13,343 nucleotides of DNA from Chelatococcus sp. (GTDB taxonomy: Bacteria; Pseudomonadota; Alphaproteobacteria; Rhizobiales; Beijerinckiaceae), in assembly GCA_003248805.1 (NCBI GenBank), contig QFQY01000087.1, forward strand, positions 1-13,343. Direction: 5' to 3'. The position numbers and the translations under genes were made by a program. The notes under the pieces were generated by a model. That model saw nothing but the letters and a program-made list of their open reading frames with translations. It was not told the DNA's origin and did no database searches. Positions 1 to 5,008 of the stretch are shown here, in pieces. How positions within the stretch are numbered: position 1 is the first letter of the stretch; each line of letters opens with the position of its first letter.

Positions 1-7
1 CCAGAAT

Positions 8-45
8 AATCGACTCATGGATTTCACCTCTCCCATGAGCCGATT
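8..45. repeat. Imperfect inverted repeat at the left edge
   Basis: Arms at 8-20 and 33-45 are complementary over 13 bp with one mismatch, around a 12-base loop; the core is CTCATGG/CCATGAG. The surrounding first 75 bases are much more AT-rich than the rest of the window and include a GAATC (GANTC type) at 46-50. It could be a terminator stem, an operator, or part of an interspersed repeat of a gene lying left of the window. There is no T-run next to the stem, so I do not call it a terminator. No gene is visible in 1-245. Confidence 0.4.
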
Positions 46-76
46 GAATCACAATATATCCGTTGAGTTTAGACCC

Positions 77-180
77 TAGAGCATCGGACTGAATATCGTA
101 TTCAGTCCGACGCTCTAACTCCTTGATCTTGCATCGGCTTCTCCCGAAAACCGCGCTCCACTTTTCGGGCCGATGCTCTA
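77..180. repeat. Composite palindromic intergenic repeat
   Basis: The element begins TAGAGCATCGG and ends CCGATGCTCTA, so its ends are inverted copies. Inside are two hairpins. The first (77-95 with 99-117) pairs 19 bp with one mismatch around a 3-base loop. The second pairs GCATCGG 131-137 with CCGATGC 170-176, and CCCGAAAA 143-150 with TTTTCGGG 162-169. Elements with these hallmarks (AGAGCAT ends, a CGAAAA/TTTTCG inner stem) are, from memory, common between genes in Rhizobiales. It lies about 65 bases past the ohr stop, so its stems may also end or stabilise the ohr transcript. No protein-coding content is seen. Confidence 0.7.
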
Positions 181-245
181 GGATCCGGGAACGGCAAGGG
201 GCGGGCGAGCAGGCCGGGCCCTCCTCGGCCGGTCTTGGCCGTGCC

Positions 246-668
246 TCAGGCCACCGTCTTCTGCACGTCGATGTTGCCGCGCGTCGCATGCGAGTAGGGG
301 CACACGATGTCGGCCTTCTGGACGAGGTCCTCGACCACGGCCTTGTCCACGCCCGGCACGGAGATCGTCAGCTTGACGGCGATGCCGAAGCCGGTGCCGT
401 CGTCGCGCGGGCCGATGCCGACATCGGCGGAGACCTTCGCGTCCTCCGGGATCTTCACCTTCTCCTTGCCGGCGACGAACTTCAGCGCGCCGAGGAAGCA
501 GGCCGAATAGCCGATCGAGAAGAGCTGCTCGGGATTGGTGCCGTCGCCGCCGCCGCCGCCGAGTTCCTTCGGCGTGTTCAGCACGAGCTTGACGTTGCCG
601 GTGTCGGTCTCGGCCTTGCCTTCGCGGCCGCCGGTGGCCGAGCCGTGCGCGGTGTAGAGGATCTTCAT
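246..668 (-). CDS. ohr: Organic hydroperoxide resistance protein Ohr
   Basis: A 140-residue thiol peroxidase of the Ohr/OsmC family, the usual length for Ohr. It reduces organic and lipid hydroperoxides to alcohols in the cytoplasm, normally recycled by lipoylated proteins. Both redox cysteines are present: Cys57 in YSACFLGAL and Cys123 in VCPYSHATRGN. The conserved Arg (R15 in GGREG) and Glu (E47 in NPEQLF) that hold the peroxidatic cysteine reactive are also there. The C-terminal VCPYSHATRGN block is characteristic of Ohr rather than OsmC. The ATG at 668 follows AAGGAGA (675-681 on the reverse strand) at 6 nt, an excellent ribosome site. A separate promoter and palindrome lie upstream. No ohrR regulator gene is visible beside it; one may lie elsewhere. 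The gene points away from the dcw cluster and is functionally unrelated to it. Confidence 0.97.
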   Translation of the reverse strand: MKILYTAHGSATGGREGKAETDTGNVKLVLNTPKELGGGGGDGTNPEQLFSIGYSACFLGALKFVAGKEKVKIPEDAKVSADVGIGPRDDGTGFGIAVKLTISVPGVDKAVVEDLVQKADIVCPYSHATRGNIDVQKTVA

Positions 669-703
669 GGTCCGTCTCCTTGGGGTGAGAAAAGCGATGG
701 GCT

Positions 704-732
704 ATAAATATCGTGCACGATTTAATTGTCAA
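704..732 (-). promoter_or_regulatory. Predicted ohr promoter with palindromic operator
   Basis: On the reverse strand a perfect -35 hexamer TTGACA (727-732) is followed, after 17 bases, by an AT-rich -10 region (ATTTAT, 704-709; only a weak match). The spacer contains a perfect 12-bp palindrome, ATCGTGCACGAT (710-721), with partly symmetric A/T flanks. An operator in the spacer is a typical repressor position, and ohr is classically repressed by the MarR-family peroxide sensor OhrR. OhrR as the ligand is inference: the palindrome is not an obvious match to the ACAATT-type OhrR sites I know. Confidence 0.55.
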
Positions 733-976
733 CGACTGAAATTGCGATCACGGCGAGTTGATCGCCTCGCTTCGGCGTGCGCGCGGCGCGAGCGGAGCAG
801 GGGAACCTGCGTCAGCGAGGAGGTGCGGTGCGGAATTTTCGTCTGGCGATGTCTCGCGCGGCCGGCTGCCCAGCGTGGTCCGCGAGCCTGAAATCCGCGC
901 GCTTACGGATACTTAACCTTACCGCAGTGTGATGCCCGAAGCGGTTCGCGCGGCGGCCCGTATCGTTACGATTCCA
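733..976. other. Intergenic stretch between the ohr and mraZ promoters
   Basis: Together with the leader this belongs to a 496-base gene-free gap between the ohr and mraZ starts. I see no convincing gene here: short open frames exist on both strands but have no family resemblance or ribosome site. A TTAACC at 913-918 resembles half a CtrA box without a partner half-site. A GATTC (GANTC, a CcrM methylation site) at 970-974 lies 2 bases before the predicted mraZ -35. No transfer RNA, terminator or mobile element is evident. Confidence 0.6.
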
Positions 977-1005
977 TTGACGCCCATAAGCACCCATGCT
1001 ATCCC
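977..1005 (+). promoter_or_regulatory. Predicted dcw (mraZ) promoter
   Basis: TTGACG (977-982) is a near-perfect -35, followed after 17 bases by TATCCC (1000-1005), an acceptable alphaproteobacterial -10. This predicts a start near 1012 and a leader of about 150 nt before mraZ. A GANTC site (970-974) sits directly upstream. CcrM methylation with the GcrA cofactor tunes sigma-70 promoters of some division genes in alphaproteobacteria, so cell-cycle control is plausible but not shown. No other good promoter is seen nearer to mraZ. Confidence 0.6.
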
Positions 1006-1011
1006 AAATCA

Positions 1012-1110
1012 TCCCGTCGAAGCCGGCAGGCGACAGTCGAAACGAGATCCGTGTGCCGCGCGGACTTCGTCTCGGCGCTGCGTCGCCCCGTCTTCGGCGG
1101 GGCTTCTTTC
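1012..1110 (+). ncRNA. Terminated mraZ leader RNA, candidate UpsM-like small RNA
   Basis: Between the predicted start (about 1012) and mraZ lies an untranslated leader that ends at an intrinsic-terminator-like hairpin (1085-1109). A second pairing in front of it joins CGAGATCCG (1043-1051) with CGGA (1061-1064) and TCTCG (1070-1074). A further stem, GGCGC/GCGCC (1112-1116 with 1129-1133), follows. In Rhodobacter sphaeroides the dcw cluster is preceded by a long 5' leader that yields the abundant small RNA UpsM by termination upstream of mraZ. The same layout here suggests an equivalent RNA. I compare position and architecture, not sequence, and the exact 5' end is an estimate. Confidence 0.5.
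1085..1109 (+). terminator. Intrinsic terminator or attenuator upstream of mraZ
   Basis: GCCCCG (1085-1090) pairs perfectly with CGGGGC (1098-1103). The loop region TCTTCGG can add one more pair closing a UUCG-type loop, and TTCTTT follows directly. A strong GC stem with a T-rich tail has the form of a rho-independent terminator. Because it lies between the promoter and mraZ, transcription into the cluster must read through it. It is therefore either an attenuator or the 3' end of a leader-derived small RNA. Confidence 0.65.
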
Positions 1111-1143
1111 TGGCGCCCCGCGAGGCGTGCGCCGGCCATCGGG

Positions 1144-1156
1144 TGGGCAGGCCGGG
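1144..1156 (+). promoter_or_regulatory. Possible MraZ-binding repeat over the mraZ ribosome site
   Basis: TGGG (1144-1147), five bases, then CGGG (1153-1156) gives GGG triplets 9 nt apart. This is the period of the TGGG-N5 repeats that E. coli MraZ binds to repress its own operon. Only two units are present, one degenerate, and they overlap the Shine-Dalgarno sequence rather than the predicted promoter. In such GC-rich DNA this may be chance. Confidence 0.25.
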
Positions 1157-1164
1157 AGCCGGCG

Positions 1165-1638
1165 TTGACGGACCGCTTCGTCTCGAACTTCACCAACCGG
1201 CTCGACGCCAAGGGGCGCGTCTCGATCCCCTCGAGCTTCCGGGCCGTGCTGGCGCGGGACGGCTACGAGGGGCTCTATGTCCATCAGGCGCTCGACCTGC
1301 CGGCGCTGGACGCCGGCGGCAATGCGCTGCGCGCCACGATCGACGACATCCTCTCCCGCTTCTCGCCGTTCTCGGACGAATGGGAGCTGCTTTCGACCGC
1401 GCTCAACGGCACCTCGGAGGTGCTCAAGGTCGACCCGGAGGGCCGGATCATGCTGGGCGAGGCGCTGAAGGCGCATGCGGGGATCGGCGACACGGTGACC
1501 TTCGTCGGCCATGGCCACAAGTTTCAGATCTGGGAACCGGAGCGGTTCCGGGCGCATCTCGATGCGGCCCGCACGCGCCTGCGCGACGTGAAGCGCGTCC
1601 TCGGCGGCCTCGCTCCGGCGGGGAGTGCTTCGTCATGA
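1165..1638 (+). CDS. mraZ: Transcriptional regulator MraZ
   Basis: A 157-residue protein with the two tandem AbrB/SpoVT-like half-domains of MraZ. Each carries its DxxGR signature: DAKGR at residues 14-18 (in LDAKGRVSIP) and DPEGR at 90-94. MraZ forms ring-shaped oligomers that bind repeats upstream of its own gene and regulate the dcw cluster. I chose the TTG at 1165 because translation from there begins with TDRFVSNFTNRLDAKGR, which fits the family's N-terminus, and GGGAG (1154-1158) sits 6 nt upstream. The frame stays open back to a GTG at 1051, but that extension looks nothing like MraZ and would cover the leader hairpins. The weak TTG start may keep MraZ low. Its stop overlaps the rsmH start (ATGA, 1635-1638), so translation is probably coupled. 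It is the first gene of the cluster, as usual. Confidence 0.95.
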   Translation: MTDRFVSNFTNRLDAKGRVSIPSSFRAVLARDGYEGLYVHQALDLPALDAGGNALRATIDDILSRFSPFSDEWELLSTALNGTSEVLKVDPEGRIMLGEALKAHAGIGDTVTFVGHGHKFQIWEPERFRAHLDAARTRLRDVKRVLGGLAPAGSASS

Positions 1639-2648
1639 CCGGGGCCACGGATGCCGCGCATGTGCCGGTGCTCCTGTCCGAGGTGCTGGAGGCGCTCGCG
1701 CCCAGGCCCGGCGGGCGCTATCTCGACGGCACGTTCGGGGCCGGCGGCTATTCGCGCGCGATCCTCGACGCCGCTCCCGGCGCGACGCTTCTCGCGCTCG
1801 ACCGCGACCCGACCGCCATCACCGGCGGGGCGGCGCTGGTTCTGGAGATGGCCGGGCGGCTGACGCTCTCGCAGGCCCGCTTCAGCGAGCTGGCGGAGGA
1901 GGCGGAGCGCTTCCGCATGGTGCCGCTGGATGGCGTCGTACTCGATATCGGCGTCTCGTCGATGCAGATCGACCAGGCCGAGCGCGGCTTTTCCTTCCGC
2001 TTCGACGGGCCGCTCGACATGCGCATGGCGCGGGAAGGGCGAAGCGCCGCCGATTTCGTCAACGAAGGCGAGGAGGCGTTGCTCGCCGACATCTTCTTCC
2101 ATTACGGCGAGGAGCGGCGCGCGCGCGCCGTCGCCCGCGCCGTCGTCGAGGCCAGGCGCAAGGCGCCCCTGACGACGACGAAGCAGCTCGCGGACCTCGT
2201 CGCCGGCATCGTGCGGGCCGAGCCCGGCGGGGCGCATCCGGCGACGCGGGTGTTCCAGGCGCTGCGCATCGCGGTCAACGACGAGCTGGGCGAACTCGTC
2301 CGCGCACTGCATGCGGCCGAACGGGTGCTGGCGCCGGGCGGGCGGCTGGTCGTGGTGACCTTCCATTCGCTGGAGGACCGCATCGTCAAGCAGTTCATGG
2401 CCGAGCGCTCGGGCCGGATGCCGGGAGGCTCGCGCCACCAGCCGGCGACCACCGTCGCGCAGCCGACCTTCAGCCTGGTCCATCGCGGGCCGGTGGCGCC
2501 GTCCGAGGCCGAGATGCGGGCCAATCCGCGCGCCCGCTCGGCCAAGCTCAGGGCAGCCGAGCGCAACGAGGCGGTCGCGCGCCCGGCCGCGCCGGACCTG
2601 GTCGCGCTCGCCGGCCTGCCCGACAAACAGCCACGCCGGAGGGCCTGA
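1635..2648 (+). CDS. rsmH: 16S rRNA (cytosine(1402)-N(4))-methyltransferase RsmH
   Basis: A 337-residue SAM-dependent methyltransferase (MraW) that makes the N4-methyl mark of m4Cm1402 in the ribosomal P site. Visible family blocks are HVPVLLSEVLEAL near the N-terminus, the SAM-binding DGTFGAGGYS (31-40), LDRDP (55-59), GFSFRFDGPLDMRM (118-131), HPATRVFQALRIAVNDEL (201-218), FHSLEDRIVK (243-252) and the C-terminal NPRARSAKLRA (298-308). Length is normal for the family. The ATG at 1635 overlaps the mraZ stop by 4 bases. The open frame continues upstream through mraZ in another frame, but only the part from 1635 is RsmH-like. It is cytoplasmic and has no direct wall role, but mraZ-rsmH-ftsL-ftsI is the standard dcw order. 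Confidence 0.97.
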   Translation: MTGATDAAHVPVLLSEVLEALAPRPGGRYLDGTFGAGGYSRAILDAAPGATLLALDRDPTAITGGAALVLEMAGRLTLSQARFSELAEEAERFRMVPLDGVVLDIGVSSMQIDQAERGFSFRFDGPLDMRMAREGRSAADFVNEGEEALLADIFFHYGEERRARAVARAVVEARRKAPLTTTKQLADLVAGIVRAEPGGAHPATRVFQALRIAVNDELGELVRALHAAERVLAPGGRLVVVTFHSLEDRIVKQFMAERSGRMPGGSRHQPATTVAQPTFSLVHRGPVAPSEAEMRANPRARSAKLRAAERNEAVARPAAPDLVALAGLPDKQPRRRA

Positions 2649-2651
2649 CGC

Positions 2652-3047
2652 GTGCTGAAGCTCTTGCATGTCGTCGCCATCGGCGCGCTCGTCTCCTCGG
2701 CGGTCTACGCCTATTCGATCAAGTACGACACGACGCTGGAGGCCGAGCATCTCCAGAAGCTCAAGGCCAGGACCCAGCGAGAGCGCGACGCCATCGCCGT
2801 CCTGAAGGCGGAGTGGCAGTTCCTCAACCGGCCGGACCGGGTGCAGATGCTCGCCGAGCGCCATCTCGACCTCCAGCCCTTCACGGTCACGCAGGTGGTC
2901 AGGATGTCCGACATTCCCAATCGCGGCCCGAAGGTCGACGCGATTGGGCGCAAGCTGGAGGATCTCGGGCTCGGCCTGCCGACCGAGACGCCGAAGGACC
3001 GCAAGGCGAGCGGCGGCGCCGCGACCACACCGGGAGGACGGCCATGA
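2652..3047 (+). CDS. ftsL: Cell division protein FtsL
   Basis: A 131-residue small bitopic membrane protein. A short N-terminus is followed by a membrane segment at about residues 4-22 (LLHVVAIGALVSSAVYAY), then a periplasmic charged helix at about 30-60 (LEAEHLQKLKARTQRERDAI) likely to form a coiled coil. FtsL normally pairs with DivIC/FtsB and, with FtsQ, activates the FtsW-FtsI synthase at the septum. Sequence conservation is low in this family; I rely on position between rsmH and ftsI, topology and the LNRPDRVQMLAERHL stretch typical of alphaproteobacterial FtsL. The start is GTG at 2652 with GGAGGG (2638-2643) 8 nt upstream; the gap to rsmH is 3 bases. The stop overlaps the ftsI start (ATGA). 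The Gly/Thr/Pro-rich C-terminus looks disordered. Confidence 0.9.
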   Translation: MLKLLHVVAIGALVSSAVYAYSIKYDTTLEAEHLQKLKARTQRERDAIAVLKAEWQFLNRPDRVQMLAERHLDLQPFTVTQVVRMSDIPNRGPKVDAIGRKLEDLGLGLPTETPKDRKASGGAATTPGGRP

Positions 3048-4807
3048 GCGGAGAGCACCCCGTGTCCGACGCGGCCGAGCCGTCGCCACCGCCCCGCGGC
3101 GGCTGGCTTTCGATGCTGCGCGACGTCTTCCGCATGAGCGGCGAGAAGAGCGAGCCGCGCGTCGGCCTCGTCATCCTCGGCTTCTCGGCCCTGTTCGTCG
3201 CGATCACGGCGCGGCTGGTCATGCTGGCGGCGCTGCCCAACGAGCAGGTCGGCCTGCGGCGGGCGACGGCGAACGCCACCTCCGCCGCGCGCCCCGACAT
3301 CGTGGACCGCAACGGCGAGGTGATGGCGACCGACATCCGCTCGGTCTCGGTCTTCGCCGAACCGCGCAAGATCCTCGACAAGGACGAGGCGACGGAGCTT
3401 CTGACCGCCGTCCTGCCCGATCTCGACGCCAAGGACCTGCGAGACCGGCTGGGCACCAAGAAGGGCTTCACCTGGATCAAGCGCGAGATCACGCCGCGCC
3501 AGCAGGCCGAGGTGCACAGGCTGGGCATTCCGGGCGTCGGCTTCGTGCCGGAGAACAAGCGCGTCTATCCCAACGGGATCGCGGCGGCGCATGTCCTCGG
3601 CTTCGCCAATATCGACAATGTCGGCATCGCCGGAATCGAGAAATACATCGACTCCCAGGGGTTGCAGGACCTGAACGGGGCCGGGCTGGCGACGCAGGCA
3701 TCCGACCTCAAGCCCGTGCAGCTCTCGATCGACCTGCGTGTCCAGCACCTGCTGCGCGACGAACTCGCGAAGGGCATGGAGCGGTTCCGCGCGATCGCGG
3801 CCGCCGGCGCCATCATCGACGTCAATACGGGCGAGGTGATCGCGCTGGTGTCGCTGCCGGACTTCGACCCGAGCAACCCGGTCGACGCGCTGGAGAAGGA
3901 CCGCATCAACCGGATGAATGTCGGCGTCTACGAGATGGGCTCGACCTTCAAGGCGCTGACCATCGCCATGGCGCTGGACTCGGGCAAGGCCAACATCAAT
4001 TCGAGCTATTCGACCGCCGGCGGCATGATGCGTTTCGGTCGGCAGGTCATCAAGGAATACCACGGCACGGGACGCACCCTGACCGTTCCGGAGGTCTTCC
4101 TGCATTCGTCGAACATGGGCTCGATCAAGATGGCGCTCGCCGTCGGCGTCGAGGGCCACAAGGCCTTCCTCAGGAAGATGATGCAGCTCGATCGCATGCA
4201 GACCGAGCTGCCCGAGAGCGCCGCGCCGATCGTGCCCAGCCGCTGGGGCGAGATCAACACCGCGACGATCGCCTTCGGCCACGGCCTCGCCGTGGCGCCG
4301 CTGCAGGCGATGGCGGCCGTCGCCGCGCTGGTCAATGGCGGCTACCTGATGACGCCGACCTTCCTGAAGCGCTCCGAGGCCGATGCGAAGAAGCTCGCGA
4401 CGCGCGTCATCAAGCCCGAGACCTCGGAGGCGATGCGCTTCATCATGCGGCTCAACGGCGAGAAGGGCTCGGCCCGCAAAGCCGACATCGCGGGCTATTT
4501 CGTCGGCGGCAAGACCGGCACGGCCGAGAAGGTCATCAACGGCCGCTACGCCAAGAACAAGAACTTCACGACCTTCACGGCGATCGCGCCCTCCGACAAG
4601 CCGAAATATCTGTTCCTCTCGATCTATGACGAGCCGAAGGGCTATGCCGAGAGCGGCGGCTATTCCACTGCCGCCTGGAACGCGGGCGTCACCACCGGCA
4701 AGGTGATCGAGCGCGCCGCGCCGATCCTCGGCCTGCCGCCGCGCTTCGAGCCGCCGGTCTCGCCGTTCCCGCTGATGGCGAAGCTCGGCGCCTGGGGTTC
4801 GCGGTAG
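3044..4807 (+). CDS. ftsI: Septal peptidoglycan transpeptidase FtsI (PBP3)
   Basis: A 587-residue class B penicillin-binding protein that crosslinks septal peptidoglycan in the periplasm with FtsW. A Pro-rich cytoplasmic tail of about 40 residues precedes one membrane anchor (about 39-61). A pedestal domain follows, with RPDIVDRNGEVMAT (83-96). The transpeptidase domain has all three active-site motifs: STFK (300-303, catalytic Ser300), SSN (355-357) and KTG (490-492). The fold start LKPVQLSIDLRVQHLL (222-237) is typical. The ATG at 3044 overlaps the ftsL stop and has GGGAGG (3032-3037) 6 nt upstream. Length and motifs indicate an intact enzyme and beta-lactam target. The gene is followed by a 201-base gap holding a palindromic repeat, which separates it from murE. 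Confidence 0.97.
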   Translation: MSGEHPVSDAAEPSPPPRGGWLSMLRDVFRMSGEKSEPRVGLVILGFSALFVAITARLVMLAALPNEQVGLRRATANATSAARPDIVDRNGEVMATDIRSVSVFAEPRKILDKDEATELLTAVLPDLDAKDLRDRLGTKKGFTWIKREITPRQQAEVHRLGIPGVGFVPENKRVYPNGIAAAHVLGFANIDNVGIAGIEKYIDSQGLQDLNGAGLATQASDLKPVQLSIDLRVQHLLRDELAKGMERFRAIAAAGAIIDVNTGEVIALVSLPDFDPSNPVDALEKDRINRMNVGVYEMGSTFKALTIAMALDSGKANINSSYSTAGGMMRFGRQVIKEYHGTGRTLTVPEVFLHSSNMGSIKMALAVGVEGHKAFLRKMMQLDRMQTELPESAAPIVPSRWGEINTATIAFGHGLAVAPLQAMAAVAALVNGGYLMTPTFLKRSEADAKKLATRVIKPETSEAMRFIMRLNGEKGSARKADIAGYFVGGKTGTAEKVINGRYAKNKNFTTFTAIAPSDKPKYLFLSIYDEPKGYAESGGYSTAAWNAGVTTGKVIERAAPILGLPPRFEPPVSPFPLMAKLGAWGSR

Positions 4808-4847
4808 GGAGGACGTCGACGCGGGCATCCACGTTTGGGAACGCCAT

Positions 4848-4943
4848 CGTCATGCTCGGGCTTGACCCGAGCATCTCCTGACGCGAGAGCCTTTATCGGG
4901 CCGAGATTCTCGGGTCTGCGCTTCGCTCCGCCCGAGAATGACG
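4848..4943. repeat. Palindromic intergenic repeat between ftsI and murE
   Basis: The element runs from CGTCATGCTCGGG to CCCGAGAATGACG, so its ends are inverted copies. Hairpin one is ATGCTCGGG (4852-4860) with CCCGAGCAT (4866-4874), 9 perfect pairs around CTTGA. Hairpin two is ATTCTCGGG (4906-4914) with CCCGAGAAT (4931-4939), 9 perfect pairs around a loop with GCG/CGC pairing. From memory, GTCAT-TCTCGGG palindromes of this sort are abundant between genes in Bosea, Bradyrhizobium and relatives. It has no T-run, so it is unlikely to be a full terminator, but it could cause RNA processing or pausing inside the operon. Confidence 0.7.
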
Positions 4944-4965
4944 CGCTATCATAGCCAAGCATGGC

Positions 4966-4989
4966 GGGCTCTCCACGCTGACGGAGCCC
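4966..4989 (+). other. Small hairpin in the murE leader
   Basis: GGGCTC (4966-4971) pairs with GAGCCC (4984-4989) around a 12-base loop, 19 bases before the chosen murE ATG and outside the palindromic repeat. It does not cover the AGGA at 5000-5003. It may be a processing or stability element, or chance. Confidence 0.3.
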
Positions 4990-5008
4990 CTTGAGTGACA
5001 GGATCACG

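Noticed and set aside
181..245. A dedicated ohr terminator right after the stop codon
   Set aside because: The region is GC-rich but I could not form a clean stem followed by a T-run on the reverse strand. The repeat at 77-180 is the only strong structure downstream.
913..918. TTAACC as a CtrA site upstream of mraZ
   Set aside because: Only one half-site: the position 7 bases after TTAA holds no TTAA-like partner, and the site is about 60 bases upstream of the -35.
812..1012. A 66-codon reverse-strand frame between ohr and mraZ
   Set aside because: No ribosome site or family likeness, and it covers the predicted mraZ promoter.
1625..4807. A 1060-codon open frame joining part of rsmH, ftsL and ftsI
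   Set aside because: Only the part from 3044 resembles a protein family (FtsI). The rest is an Arg/Ala/Gly-rich translation typical of an open wrong frame in GC-rich DNA, and RsmH and FtsL are clearly encoded in other frames.
2711..4828. A 705-codon reverse-strand open frame opposite ftsL and ftsI
   Set aside because: Same shadow pattern: no motifs, skewed composition, and intact sense genes opposite.
4991..4993. TTG as the murE start
   Set aside because: It would add six residues, with the GGAG only 4 nt upstream. The ATG at 5009 with AGGA is the better choice.
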